Shown in pieces: positions 37,614 through 50,789 of a stretch of 64,000 bases of DNA (its first letter is position 1; every line of letters begins with the position of its first letter). A program made the translations under genes and the position numbers. The notes under the pieces were generated by a model. The model did not search any database, had not been told where the DNA came from, and saw only the letters and a list, made by a program, of their open reading frames with translations. This DNA is from Carya illinoinensis (taxonomy: Eukaryota; Streptophyta; Magnoliopsida; Fagales; Juglandaceae). The stretch lies in the NCBI RefSeq assembly GCF_018687715.1, contig NC_056758.1, positions 1,426,001 to 1,490,000 on the forward strand, read 5' to 3'.

Positions 37614-40600
37614 TCAGCCAGACTTTGATTTTGTTTGCAAAAGTGAGGATCTCATCGATGGGGGAAAGACGATCTCCAGAAGGTTTTGGAAGAATCCTTT
37701 ATCGTATATGTTATTTTTAACAACCTGCATATCTTCCAGCGGTGATTTTCGAAAAAAGGCTCTCCATTTGCTCTTCGGAGGATTTCCTTCACTTCTCATC
37801 CCACTGACACCAGCTTTGAGGGCAGCAGCACTTGCCTTTGCTTCATTTAGCTTCCTCTGCCAGCTTAAGTAATCTTGCCACTTAAAAGTCTGTATGAAAA
37901 ATCCACATAGCACATTAATTTTCAGGGTTCTAGTAATGAACCCAAAGCAGTACGGTTGCAATGCAGCTAAATGATAATATATTAGTTTCATAAAAGAAAA
38001 ATGAGATACAGTATGAATCACCACACGCATAATAGCACAGGACCATTGGCCATTAGAACCTAGAAATTCTAGAGAAACTGCAGATGGCGAATGAGGAAAA
38101 GGACTAAATAATTTTTTATGAGGGAAGCTCCTCTGACTTCACAAAATAGATACGGACTCAATATTCTCACAAGATAATGGTCGAAAGCAAAAGGAACCCA
38201 GTACATCTAGGTTTTGAGAGAAAGATAGCACTCAGCAAAGGCAACCTTGATTTCAGTGGAAGCCAATTGTTCAAAGAATCTTTCTTTCTAAGTTACTTCC
38301 ATGAGCAAGGTGATACTCATTAAATTTAACAGAATGACGCATATTTCAAGCATCCCAGTTGCCAGCTAATATTGTTTTTATAGAAATCTCGTTATCAGAA
38401 ATGTGACGTGCTGTACTTCAGAGATCAAGCAGTTGTTTTCACTGTATCATCAGCATTTAGAGAATTACATGTGCCATAAAAGCTGCAAGCCTGCAGCCAT
38501 TTGAAAGCACTGATACCATAAACCAACCCCTCTTCTCCCACCAAAAGAAACCAACAAAATTAAAAGGAGAAAAATTCAGAAAGTCATCCTGATGCAGCAA
38601 TGCAATGTAATGAGCTTTCCCAAACATCTTTTCCTCACTGTAGAGTGTAGATTATGAAGAGAAAAGACAAAAAATTGTTTCAGCAAAGTCATAGAAGGGA
38701 AAATATACCTCATTCGTCGTGGTATTTGTGAGGCATAGGTTGGCATGGTAGCCAAAGAAACCTGCCAATAGCAGTGAAACTATTGCCAGAAACACCATCA
38801 GAAGTATTTGAGTATTGTAGGAGGCCAACAACCACTGCATCACACAAGAAAACTACTAAGCAAATTCAAGAGAGTAGGTAAATAGACATTTGTTATAGCC
38901 CATACTCCCCACAGAATTAGAAATGTGCAATCTAACATAAATGGTTCAACTATGGGACTTTGACATTCAAAAGAACAAATTATTCGCCTATTAATAGAAA
39001 ATAAATCAGAAAGTGATAAACTTCAAGACTTATTCTTAAGTTGCCACACAAAAAAATGGACAAAAAGAAATCTTTGGGTGACAGAAGGAAAATAAAGAAA
39101 GCAGTCACCTGTACAACATGGGGAGCTAAACTACGAAAAGAATTGTCAATGCCATAATAGACTGCAACAAGAAATAGAGGAATGGATATTACATTTGGCC
39201 TCAAATGTAACTAAACCATTAACTAGACGATGTCTCAAACAAATATCAATTTACCAGTTAAAATATAAGTAACTCTTAATTCTTTTAATTGTCCGGCAAG
39301 AACCAACCCAATGGCAACTGTGCCATATATGCAGAGAAGAAAATGCCTGCAAAATCACTAAAAAATAGATTACATAAATAGATCACAAAAAGTTAAATAA
39401 ACAAAGTAAGAACAAACAGAAACAGTATACTGATACACGTATCCAATAATGTTGAAACTATCAAAAGACACTGCTCATTCATTGATTTAGAATAAATTAC
39501 AAAACCAAATACTTAAATGACACAAAATCATGCAGTACTCACCACAAAAGAAAAGCCATAAAGTAGCGAGTGTTTCTCTCCCCTATACAGTTATTCTGTA
39601 ACAATTGAAATATTTTTAGTAACACCACATAGAACATCAAGTTATACAAGAGAAAAGATTTGAGAATTCAACCATCCATCCACAATGATGATCAAAGCGA
39701 GCAACACAGCGATCACAAACGCTACAGTGCTTGGACCTGGCAGGTCTGAGCCAAAGAAATAGAAAAAATGAAATGGTAAGTGCATGTTGAATTCCAGAGA
39801 AACTTCATCACCAACAAGAAAAGGGTGATAAACTCACTTGGGAATTTTGCACGTTGAACATTCTTTCTCAGAATAAATAATATCGTCATATGGATAGACA
39901 GAGATATATTTTGCAACATTATCCGCCTTCACAGTTCCTGGATCAGAAAAGCTAGTCAATAGAAAGAGCAGAACACCGACACCAACAGCCAACAAGCTTG
40001 TGTACCTGCAAGGACATGCCATGAATAAGAAAACTCAATATGGAATTGTACTAAAAGAACCTAAAATAAAAGAGCCAGAGACTAAGTTACAGACTCCTTA
40101 ACATATACCTGTGAACTCCACTTAGATAATAGCCAGGAATATATTCAAAGGAAGACGTTGCAATAAAGTAATAGGTTCCTCCAATTATTGCGAGATAAAT
40201 GATCTGCAACAAAGCAGTAAAAATAACCGAAAGATTAATTCTAATCGGGAAAGAAAAGGAACAATGTTTTCTAGACTGGATCATTAGTAAGCAAAAATTT
40301 TTACAAATCCGCAAGTGACATGATATAACAATTGAGCTTCGGTGAGTGCACATCTATATACATATTCTTTTAAGTTCGTCCCTTCATAAGACTACCCGCC
40401 CACCCCATTCTATACCAACTACCAAGCCCATTCCAGCCATTGGCCTTCTCTTGAGGTGTCGAAATGGAACCTCCCTCCATCATCAAAACCCCTTTATAAA
40501 AATCAAATTTTTGATACGACTGTTCACAAAATTAAAGAATAAAATAAAAGGAATTTTCTTCCCATTTCCATGATTCATCGTCCAAACGCCTAAACATTTT

Positions 40601-41192
40601 GACGAGAAAAAATAATCTCACTTCCCCGACCATCATTCAATTTCCATCAAAAGCCAATTCTTTCCCGTCACTCTCCCAAAAAGAAATTTATAATCACTCT
40701 AATCCCAAGAAATAAAAGACGATGAACTCTCATATAGTTTTTTTTCTTTATTGGCACCGGGTGTCCGGACAGCATCCCGACTAATCCCGGGGCGCACATG
40801 CCCTCGGCAAGCTCTCATATAGTGGCCACAGAACTAATAGAATTTCGTTTACCAAACCTGTAGTATAGGATTGGGTCGGTCGCAGCAGAAATACTCCACG
40901 GAGAGCATCGCTTTGGTCCCCTTGGAGCCAAACACAACCCCAACGAACCGCCTACAACATGCAAAAGCAAAGAAGTGACAAATTAGGGCATAGCGACGAA
41001 GCAGATCGCGAAGAAGACTGAGAGGGAGGGAGGGAGGGAGTACAGGAAGTAATCGTAGGCGCCGAAGGTGAGGAAGTAGTGGATGCGTTCGATGAAAGTC
41101 CCCTGAAAGATAGGCCACTGACCGCAGAGAAAGGATATCACCACTAACAGCGTCACCAGGCCGTGGCAGACCAGAACCCACTGCACCGCCAT
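37614..41192 (-). CDS. PAT17: DHHC-type protein S-acyltransferase (PAT17-like), complete; 10 exons, 392 residues
   Basis: Exons in gene order: 41044-41192, 40858-40951, 40109-40203, 39838-40005, 39673-39745, 39543-39595, 39255-39346, 39109-39161, 38709-38834, 37614-37889. All introns are GT-AG and the 1179 nt frame is open. The enzyme attaches palmitate to cysteines of membrane proteins. A DPG motif lies at 134-136; the cysteine-rich domain ([20 protein letters not shown]) precedes DHHC at 187-190 with catalytic Cys190; TTNE, the TTxE motif, is at 298-301. Hydrophobic segments near 7-25, 82-98, 117-132, 205-235 and 265-290 fit a multi-pass Golgi or plasma-membrane protein. The whole sequence resembles Arabidopsis PAT17 (At3g04970). 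Intron 2 holds a SINE remnant. There is no sign of damage. Confidence 0.95.
40748..40811 (-). mobile_element. SINE remnant in PAT17 intron 2
   Basis: GGGTGTCCGGACAGC and CGACTAATCCCGGGGC are the inverted equivalents of the 3' half of the SINE at 23800 (GGGATTAGTCGAGGTGCG, CGGACACCC). Only about 64 bp remain, without promoter boxes. Confidence 0.6.
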
Positions 41193-42127
41193 CTCTGAGA
41201 CGATTAATGTAAAAATTCAAAATTTTGGAAAAAAGAAACGCTCACTGAACTCGAAGGAAGATTAACGAGATGTTTCACAGGGACCAAAGGCTTGATCCTC
41301 TGGTTTTGGTGTTGGGTTTTTTGTTCGTGGAAGTCGCAAGTGTCTGTCCTTTTACTGTTGACTTCTCGAATCTCAACTCACACGTCAAGGACGCTCGGTG
41401 GATAAACTATGAAACGTTTTTTTTTTTTTCCTTATACCTTATTTCAATGAGCTTCGGTTATTGTCTTTAATAAAACTAGTGTCTATGATTTTGTTATTTC
41501 ATTTTCTAGTTCCTGATTTGTAACTTAGTTCAATATTTATATACATTCTGTCTACTTGGCTTTACTTGTTACTTGTCTTGATAAAAAATTTCTAATTTAT
41601 AAAAAAAAATATTTAATTATGAAAATATTGATGTTTAATGTTGGGTTTTTTTTTTTTAATTATGAAATAATTAACTTGAACCTATGGGTGAGGGTCAAAG
41701 CAATCAAGGGACTGTCATCACCATTGTTTGCCGCGAGTCAATAGACTTTGCTATAGTCAAGGGACTGTCACCGTCGTTGTTCGCCGCAAGTCAAGGAAGT
41801 CGACTTTGGGTTTGCTTGTATGAATGTTTGCCTGATAGGTTGTTTGAAACTATTTATTGTTAGTAAGAGTGTATATTCTTTTGATCATTTTTTGTTTTCG
41901 ATGGCATTAGCGGATTTTTGCCCCTTGATCTGAATTGTTGTTGGTATCTTTATTTTGGTATTGATACTAGAGTTTGTGTGTAGTAACCCGCTCTAAGTGG
42001 CCAGGGAATCGTTCAAATGATCATTCTAGGAGGTAGTCCACTGGCAGCGGTTGTAGCGTAAGTGCATTCACTCGGCATTTGCTGGAGAACATGTTGTGCT
42101 AGTGTTGTTGTCCAAGTGCACGAGAAA
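41193..42127. other. Region upstream of PAT17; no gene seen
   Basis: Includes the PAT17 promoter on the minus strand; I could not place a TATA box with confidence. Around 41700-41800 a block of about 37 bp (CAAGGGACTGTCA...CGAGTCAA) is repeated twice, 55 bp apart. The remainder is T-rich without a coding frame. Confidence 0.5.
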
Positions 42128-42410
42128 GGTTGGCCAACCAAGTGGCTTGTCCTGCCTGTTGAAAGAGGTTGGGCAACCAAGGACTTGTCACTGCCTATTG
42201 AGAAAGGTTGGGTGGCCAAGCAACTTGTGCAGCTTGTTGAGAAAGGTCGGGCAGCCAAATGACTTGTTTTGCTTGTTGAGGGAGGTCAAGCAGCCAAATT
42301 ACTTATCCTACCTGCTGAGAGACTTTAGGTAGCTAAGTGACTTGTCACTGCTTGTTGAGAGAGGTCAAGCAGCCAAATGACTTGTCCTACTTGTTGAGAG
42401 AAGCCAAGTT
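42128..42410 (+). repeat. Minisatellite, 39 bp unit, about seven copies
   Basis: The unit begins GGTTGGGCAGCCAA, continues GTGACTTGTCCTGC and ends TTGTTGAGAGA. The first two units are exactly 39 bp (42128-42166, 42167-42205) and the array runs to the TRIM-like repeat. Copies differ at many positions, so the array is old. The 39 bp period keeps one frame open for much of the array, which explains the spurious open frames here. Confidence 0.85.
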
Positions 42411-42411
42411 G

Positions 42412-42726
42412 TGATACCACATATAATAAGTATAAGGGTAGGTGGTGTATGAGATCTCACATTGCTTGAGAATGAGAAGTTCTTGCTCTTTATAATGTTC
42501 CAATTATATTATTGACTAGACTTTTTGGAATATAAGCTATGTGATTTGGGGAAGCGGTAGAGCAAGGTGGCTTTGGGCAGCGATGGAAAGGAAGAAGCCA
42601 TGATGGGGTACTTCTAGGTGGAGACTACAATGTGCTATGGTGGAGTTTGTCGGCGATGGGATTCACAAACAGAAATAGCATTGTCTGTTAAGTGATGCTG
42701 ACAAAGGAATCACAAGGGGGGGGGGG

Positions 42727-42781
<55 letters not shown>

Positions 42782-43520
42782 GTACCTGGGGGAAGATGAG
42801 CATAGCGAGGGAGTTAAAAAATATAAGAGGAAATGTGTTGAGTAATTAATCTTTGAGGGGAGGGGAGAAACCGATTGAAGTAATTGGTAGAGGAATGGGA
42901 AGTGTGAATTGGGGAAAAGGGGTAATGGGAAGGAAGGAGTTTCGAGAAGAAGAAACTGAAAAGGAGAAAGGGTACTCACCCAGAACGACATCGTGTGGCC
43001 CCATGGCTGGGCTCCTCATGGGCCTGGGCCAATTCTCGGGCTTGGGCACTAGGCCTGGGTGTTACATCAAAATGGTATCAGAGCCTATCCTAACAAAAAA
43101 TATGAGACTTGAGTCGTGCCACCTACGATGGACTGGCCTGACAAGGACACTGGGAATTTAAAAGGGGTAAATTGTGATACCACATATGATAAGGATAACG
43201 GTAGGTAGTTTATGAGATCTCACATTGTATATGAATGAGAAATTTTTGCTCTTTATAAGAATCCAATGGAGCTCCAATTGTATCATTTACTAGTCATTTT
43301 AGATTATAGACAATGTGATTTTGGCCTTTCATTGGGGCGTTGCAAATGGATTGTGATATCCCACAAGATAACGATAAGGGTAGGTGATGTATGAGATCTC
43401 ACATTGTTTGGAAATGAGAAGTTTTTGTTTTTTATAAGATTCCAATGGGGTTCTAATTGTATCATCGACTAGTTCTTTTGGAGTATAGGTTATGTGGTTT
43501 GGGCCTTCCATTAGAGTGTT
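42412..43520 (+). mobile_element. TRIM-like LTR element with three related terminal repeats
   Basis: Related repeats begin TGTGATACC (42412), TGTGATACC (43173) and TGTGATATCC (43352), each followed by GGTAGGTxxTxTATGAGATC and TCACATTG and a CTTTATAA-type box. A primer-binding site TGGTATCAGAGCC lies at 43073-43085 after a GGGTGTTACA repeat end, and a purine tract AAAAGGGGTAA lies just before 43173. The internal part is only about 100 bp and non-coding, as in TRIM elements. The first repeat is stretched by about 500 bp that includes a G-run and (GA)n at 42715-42779. The third repeat directly follows the second. Confidence 0.65.
42715..42779 (+). repeat. Poly-G and (GA)n microsatellite
   Basis: A G-run of about 15 bases (42715-42729) continues into an uninterrupted (GA)n tract to 42779. 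Frames crossing it are low-complexity artefacts. Confidence 0.9.
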
Positions 43521-44018
43521 AAAAATGGCATGCTCCTCCCACATTCGCCAACCTAACAACGAAGCCTAACTTTGCAAAACCATTGTGAGCCTGCACTAGT
43601 ACATCAAAGCCAAGCCAACCACCATCATCGAACCCAACAACCTACGTCTTCCCCATGACAAACGAAAACCATCATTATCAACATGCCGAAGAACCACCCA
43701 AAGAGAGACACATAACCAGCATGAATTGCTCGCGGACCGCTACTACAAGCCTCCCAGGTGCACAATAACATGCACCCGTTATGCACACTGTGCATGGCAT
43801 TGTGCGTGCCAGCCTGCCAGGCACAATCAAGACCTACATTGCATTGCATTGTACACTTAAGTACAAGTCTATAATAGGATTAAGTTAGACATTAGTATAG
43901 TACAAGTATAATGATTATGTGCTAGGCAATCCCAATAAAAAGGGACAATAATAATCTTCTAATTTTTTTTCTAACTATTTTTATATATAGCATTCAACTA
44001 CTTCTACGTGTTTGATCC

Positions 44019-44051
<33 letters not shown>

Positions 44052-46072
44052 CGCAGTAATAGGGGATCCAAGAAGCATCATTTGTGTAGGAATAAAAATC
44101 CAGATCGACATTTGGTAAAGTTGTTGTAAACAAGAAATATGTTCTAGTTTTTAATCATTTTCTTTAATTAGATGGAATTAACCAAAACACTTGAAAAATC
44201 ATTCTTCAAGTAAAGCCAACATCGAATTGAATCAATGGCTTCTTTTCTTCCCTGAGTTGAAAACGTGACAAAATTCTTTGCTTCAAACCTGGCTTACTCC
44301 AAGAAATCTTTATGCTTTGGTAATTAATATATATATATATAGTCATTCTATTTGAAAGCCTTTGCATTACACACCATTCACATAACATAACTTAATTTGT
44401 AATATTCAGATTTTAGATTTCACTTCATATCCAATGTTTCATCAATCTTGAGAATAGTTTATAGCACTACAAATTAGTTGTTTTGGTAGTTTAAACAGTG
44501 CAAAAATAGTATTTTAGCCTATTTTCTAATTTCATTTTATTTTTTAATTTTAAGTTATTATTTAATAGTTTTCTTTAAAAAAATTGTGCTTTTCAAATTT
44601 TGGTTGATTTTTTAAATGTTAGTTGATTTTACCTTTTCTCTTTTATTTTAATATTTTTTTATTTTTTGTTAAAGTAACATGTTGACATTCATTTTTAGCT
44701 TATTAAAGCTAATTGTGTTTTTAATTAGCTAGTTCCGGCGTGACCATTGAGTGTCATGTTAGCATTTTAATTACGTGAATAAATTTAATAGAAAAAAAGG
44801 TGAAAAACTACTTTAAAATGTGACAAATCTTATAAATTTAACCTAAGGACAAGTTAAAGAAATAAAAAAGACTAAAAGGCACTCTAAAACAATTATTATA
44901 AATTGCCATATGATGATGAAATGGGGGATGCAAATGATAGAGCTGATACAGAAAATATCATATGACTAATTGATTTGACCAATTGAAAATTATAATATCC
45001 AAGTTATTTAGATTATTGGAGAGGCACTCTCTTCAACTTGGATTAATTTTAGAATAGGAATACTAGATTCACAACCATGTTTTACAAAAGTAGAACTCAT
45101 AAATTGACGTGGTTAAATGAGATGTATTAGATCTATTTTATATAAGAAAGAGTTTTACCATCTATTATACTACACCAAACTACATGAATTTGTAAATTTA
45201 ATTTTATAAAATTCTTTGTGAACTAAATATTTCTTTTTCAAAAAATACGATTGAAATGGCCGGTCACTATTAATGCTTCACAATTAAGAGAAAGATAACA
45301 GCTAAACACGAACCCCCAACTGTTACTCAATTTTACTTTTTTAACACATGTTACAGGTTGTTTGGGACTTTCTTTTTTGACCATTGAAGTAATATTTTTA
45401 ATTATTTTGTGAATATTTACAATTTAATGCTTTGATAATGATACAAAAGGGGATAAGACTAGACGTAGAAAATATGATAATTGATATAACCAACCAACAG
45501 CATGTTCCTTTTACATATAATTGTCAAATTGGTCAGAGTCTCAGAGACAAAAGATAGAGTTAGACCTCTCAATTTGGGAGGTAGAAGAACAACTGTTGGA
45601 AGCCATGTATAAGATTAAAATATACAGACAAATGAGTATTTTCTAGTTTTGTTGGCTTTGCAATATTAATCTTCTTCGTGATTTTTATAGCTTCTTATAT
45701 GATTGTGATAATGGAGGATATGTGCTTAAACCAAATGTAGATAACCTTAACTATAAAAAACTAAAGATTAGAATGATTAATTATCATACGTGAGCTTTAT
45801 TTGATCTACCAACATTCTTGGAGTGAGTGTGCATCTTTATCTTTACTGGAGAAGTATTTGGAATATCTGCCCAGTACACTTTTTAACATTGGAATGTTGA
45901 ACATGTTTTTCTTTTATAGCCTAGTACTGAATAATTTATATTTGAATCGCAACATAACGACAAGAAATCCTCAAATCAGTAAAATCATTTATTGGAATCT
46001 CGATCTTACTCATGTCATTGAAAATTTCAGCACTGTCACAACAAGGTAGATTCCAACTATGTCATTCTTTCA
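43521..46072. other. AT-rich gene-free stretch
   Basis: Contains a (TA)n tract at 44024-44051 and T-runs. Open stretches at 43625-43849 and 45801-46049 lack any recognisable domain. I see no gene, RNA or defined element. Confidence 0.5.
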
Positions 46073-47728
46073 TTACTTCAAGATGCACCACCAATCAAGA
46101 CTGAAATTTCACTTGACTCACTCAAAGGCGAATTCACCCCTAGACTGACCACATATGTTACATGGAGAGTGATCCTTGGTCCTCTAAACAAAGTTGGGGG
46201 AAGTGGGTGGATGTCCATTGTGTCAGTTCTCCCAAATTTAATATATGGATAATCCCCAAGAATGTAGCTAGCGTGAGCGGGTAATTTGAGATCTTCGCAA
46301 TAGTAAAACCAATGCTTTGGATCTCTTTTTTCTTTACAAATATCACAATAATATTCATTAAAGTCATCTTCAACAGTGTATGATAGTATGAAAGGTTGTT
46401 TATAGTGACGATATCTTATGTTAGTTGGTAGTGTTGTGCATTTGAAATTGATTGCAAAATTACAATCACCACAACAAAAAATGTTTTCTCTAGAGTCACA
46501 ACTGCTACATTTATCATCATTAGCTATGTTGGAGAGAAAAAAGCTGGTGGTCATGGCCATCATGTGTAAAGGTGTTTGGCATTAAGCTACATTGGACATC
46601 AAGGTCAAAGTTGCATTTGCTACAATTGTAAGTGAAGCCATTACATCTATGACCATAAGCATCACACCAAAAGGAGCTACTCACATAATATGCCTTCGGA
46701 AAGAGGATGAGAGGATGTCGATGAAGTGAGGGTTGTTTTTCCCTAGGTAATTCAATCCAAGATTTGTGAAGAAAGAATCTACATTGTAGACAACCATAAA
46801 ATAGAAGGAATATGTCTTCAATACACTCGTCACATTTTTCATTGTACTCTAGTAAATCCATTAGCTTCAAGTTATGTTCATGACTGCAATGTTTGATTCA
46901 TACAACATTTTCCCTTTTATCCACTTCTATGTTGATGTTTATGACAGTATAAGCTAATGAATCCTTGGATTTATCATGCCCCAAATCCTCATATTTCAGC
47001 TTACTTAATGATTCAACATGCTCCTCATCTTTGAATTCTTGAACAAATATTTCAACACTATCTTCCTCCTTTGCTGCACAATCAAGGTGAGCAACAAAAT
47101 TACAAATTGAGCAATCATAAACTCTGTAATTTGTGTCCACCTTTCGAACAAAAAGTAGGCATATTCAATAGTTTTCAGATTGATTCGCTTGGAGAGAGTA
47201 CGCGAGATTAAGATGGTGCTTGTGACGTATATTTTTTAGAGTTAAAGGTAAGAGAGCACATTGCAGGTGTACCATGAATGAGCAAGTGACACAAAAGAAA
47301 GATATGCACTTGCCTTGTTTGCCACAAGCATCACAAGTGAAGGACATTGATCTTCGAATGAGAGTCAGAGGGTGATTATGACTTTTGGCTTTTATGTAAG
47401 TGGTAAAGAAGCACATTTTGGTTCAAGATCAAAGTTGCATTGAGAACAATGGTAGATGAAACCCCACACGTATGCATTGTAGCCAGCACATTTGGTTTGG
47501 CGCTTGAAGAGTGGAACGATGAGAGTAAGAAGATGTTCTGGGTGCAATGAGTGCTACAACTGACGAGGTAATTCAACACATGATTTGTGAAGGACAAAGT
47601 GACAATTTCTATAACTATAATTAGAACCCGAAAAATAGTTCCCAGCACCCATAACAAAAATATTTTTCACCATTATATTTTAACTCTTCATTGAAGACCA
47701 AATGATGCTCATGGCTGAAAAAGTCCAT
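46073..47728 (-). pseudogene. DC1 domain (Cys/His-rich C1) protein pseudogene
   Basis: The minus-strand reading starts MDFFSHEHHLVFNEELKYNG at 47728 and runs through repeated DC1 motifs: CYGC, CHFVLHKSCVELP, CSQCNFDLEPKCASLP, CDACGKQGKCISFFC, CSICNFVAHLDCA, CLQCRFFLHKSW, CSKCNFDLDVQC and CDICKEKRDPKHW. DC1 proteins are plant zinc-binding proteins, often pathogen- or stress-responsive, of largely unknown biochemistry. The frame is broken many times: an extra T in a T-run near 47640, a TAG after RQL near 47560, a shift near 47405, a stop near 47165, a shift near 46555 and another near 46180. In the final repeat both Cys codons of ECVKC read TGA. Intact members have no introns in this part, so these are true breaks. 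A Copia element lies about 180 bp upstream of the start. Confidence 0.85.
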
Positions 47729-47904
47729 GACTATTCTCTCTTATCTACAAAACAAGTCTCCTTCCAATAAAAAATATAGATCCAATTGTTCATAATCCTT
47801 TATCACTTTGTTTGACCTGCTTTTAATCACTTGCATTCGCATAAGGCAACCTTCAAACTTCCCCCGCATCAAAATGGGATAGTCTTCTTCAAAATAGTTA
47901 TTTT

Positions 47905-48122
47905 TAAATCTGATACCATGTTAAAAACTAAGAAGAAGAAGAATATTATTTCATCTATATATTGATTTGTGTACATCTTTACAAATAAATAAACCTACGA
48001 GAGATTAAGTATAGAAACATGTACATATGGCAAGTGGACTAATTAGACTAATGCCTAGAATTAAGTGATTGCTAATTTTCTGGAGGCTAAGTATATGGAA
48101 AGATATATAACTGTCAATACTC
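47905..48122 (-). repeat. 3' LTR of the Copia element
   Basis: Matches 58243-58459: shared words include TAGAAACATGTACATATGG, GGACTAATTAGACTAATGCC and GGAAAGATATATAACT. Boundaries are good to about five bases. Confidence 0.85.
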
Positions 48123-48699
48123 CCCCTCAAGTTAGTGCATGTAGATTCATAATAGCCAACTTGCATGAAAAATGGTGAAAAAGTTCCTTACCTAAGGCTT
48201 TGGTGAAGATGCCAACAACTTATTCATTGGAACAAGTATGAACAGTTTTGAAAAGATCCGAGTGAATCTTATCACGAATAATGTGGGAATCAATCTCAAT
48301 GTGTTTGGTACGCTCATGAAACATAGGATTGTGTGCAATGTAGAGAGCAGATTGATTGTCACAATGTAAGGTGAATGGCTCAGGATGAGGAATGCCAAGG
48401 TCAGTGAAAGCTGCTTCAACCGGGTGAGTTCACAAGTGGTGATGGTCATAGCTCGATATTTAGTTTCAGCGGAAGAATGAGCTACGATAGTCTATTTCTT
48501 TGTACGCCATGAGATTGGACTAGTACCTAACTAAATGAATTATCTTGTGATGAAGCAACGAGTGGTGGGGCAGCTTGCCCAATCAGAATCAGTATATGCT
48601 AAACTGCTAGAGGAAGAGAAGAAAATGTCTTGGCCTGGATTGCCTTTGATGTAACAAAGAATACGCGTAGCTGCAAGCACGTGAGGAATGAGAGGAGCA

Positions 48700-49251
48700 T
48701 GCATGAACTAACTAAGAATATTTACTACATAAACAATGTCAGGTCGGGTGATTGTGAGATAGATGAGGCGGCCAACTAGACAATGATACATGCAAGGGTC
48801 AAGAAGGAGGCCGCCATCTTGATTCTTGAGCTTCAAGTGTTGTTCCATAGGAAAAGAGGTAGTCCAAGCACCAAGTTGACCACCATCAGAAAGGATGTCA
48901 AGAGCATATTTGCTCTGATTAAGGAAAATAAATTTGGGAGAACGAGCAACTTCGAGTCCAAGAACGAATTTTAGAGAACCAAGGTCTTTTGTTTTGAAGT
49001 GAGTGGAGAGAACTATTTTGAAAATCTCAATCTGAGAAATGTCATTACCAGCGACCAAGATATCATCAACATAAACAAGAACAAGAGTGATGCTAGTGTG
49101 AGTGATGAGAGTGAATAAAGAATGATCAGCCTGAGACTGATGACAACCTACATCAAGAAGCACATTGGTTAGTTTCAAAAACCAATTGCAAGAGGCTTGT
49201 TTGAGGCCATAGAGAGATTTTTTGAGCTGAAAAACAAGGTGATGGACACCA
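48700..49251 (-). pseudogene. Copia reverse transcriptase, C-terminal half
   Basis: The minus-strand reading has LKKSLYGLKQAS (49200-49235), LVYVDDILVAGND (the YVDD catalytic box, near 49050-49090), LGLEVARS and YLTITRPDIVYVVN. The Gypsy insertion removes its upstream half to 56100 and beyond. Downstream RNase H sequence is broken. Confidence 0.85.
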
Positions 49252-49935
49252 TGGTGGACCGAGTCTTAAGGATCCCTTGAAAGTTCCAGATGGGCCAATC
49301 ACAAGGTCAAGAGTTAAAAAAATAAGGAAACAATACAAGGATTGATACAATCCACTTGAGCTGAGTTTGCAAATTTATCAAATAAGACCCCAACATTCAA
49401 GATGGGCTTGAAAGAAAAAAATCAACTTTAATTCTTGTGATACAAGCTACAGAGGGGAGTGTCATAGCCTAGTGGTTTAGTGTAGACTTTTTATTTCATT
49501 AATTATAAGCATGTGGGCCTATTTTATATTTCTATGGTGTAAATGTTTGTGCCTATTTAATTCATTAAGTGGACTTCTTTTATTAGGTATAGGCGTGTAG
49601 TTTAGGATGTTTTGGGTTTGAAAAAGTTCAACCCATGTCTTTTAATTGATGTAGGCCTTATTCAGCCGTAGGGTTTCATGGAGAGATTTAAAAAGACTTG
49701 TAGCCTCATTTTGAAAGGAGTTGGACGTGAATGAAGTTTTCTTCATAGAGAATTTTCAGTTTTCTCTATCTGTTCTTTGATTGAACTAAGAACTTATTAA
49801 ATGTCATTTGTGGCGTTCTCATCGAATCTAGGTTCTTGAAACAAGATTTCAATAGGTTTAGATCATCTTGGCTTTCTTGGGTAAGTTTTAATTTGATTAT
49901 GGGTTCAAGGAATTTCGATCCCACAAATTCACATC
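49252..49935 (+). repeat. 5' LTR of the Gypsy element
   Basis: Aligned with 55408-56097. It includes what in the 3' copy is the last Pol coding segment (GGPSLK..PNGPITRSRVKK), so the LTR overlaps the end of Pol, or the repeat extends beyond the true LTR. The exact ends are uncertain by some tens of bases. Confidence 0.75.
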
Positions 49936-50789
49936 ATTTAGTATTCATAGATCAGGCTCCAAATCAGATTTAATTTATCCATTTAATTCTTGCATTTGGG
50001 TTTTGTCTTAGGTATGTTCTAGGATTCTCTATTTTGATCTGCAATTACTTCTTCATTCTTGTTAATTTTGTGTGTTTGAATTCAGATCTATGATTTTTAC
50101 AATTGATTACTCGTGTACTTGATTCAAGACTTCAGATCTGCAAATTCTTTAATTGATTACACGAAACTTTGGTTTAATTTATAGGTATGTAACTTCTAGA
50201 TCTGTAATCTTTACTTTGATTCCTTCTATTTATGTTTCTTGTTTTTTAAATCAGATCAATCTTTTCTAAAAATTGCAATTATTGTTGCTGCTTGTGACCG
50301 AATATGTATTTAAAAAAATATATATATAGCGTATTCAAGGGTTGCTGCATAGTATAAAAAAATTCAAATAAAAAAAGAAAAATTCAAAAATTGCTATTTG
50401 ATATACTTTGCAATTCGAAAATTGAAGTGATTTAGTGTTGATTGATCTTTATCTTCAAAAGGGTATAATATATCATCTTTATTATCTTGTTTCCTAATTG
50501 CTTTTTTCCTCGTACAAATTCTTTGAAATTTGTGTCATTTTATTTTTTTATTATTTCTTAAATTTATTGCTGGTTGGAATAATATAAGGCTGTGTCTTAA
50601 TTTAGTTTAACTAGTTTTTAAAGAACTTGAAAGGGAAAATAGATCAGGTAAAAGGCAAGAGTGGGTAAGAATAGTATTGAAAACGTCAAAAGAGTGAAAA
50701 CACGAGTCGAGTGACAATATTTGAGTGTAAACACGTGAGGGAGTATATGAGGTTTTATCACTAACATTCTTGTTTTGTAGTGCATTAAA

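Noticed and set aside
37614..41192. A functional link between the S-acyltransferase and the lipid-modified copine
   Set aside because: Both act at membranes, but adjacency in a plant genome, opposite strands and a 10 kb transposon-rich gap give no evidence of shared function.
42710..42991. Open frame of 93 codons on the minus strand
   Set aside because: It is generated by the (GA)n and poly-G tract, with only low-complexity residues and no homologous domain.
45801..46049. 82-codon plus-strand frame upstream of the DC1 pseudogene end
   Set aside because: It has no recognisable motif and lies in AT-rich DNA at the 3' side of the pseudogene.
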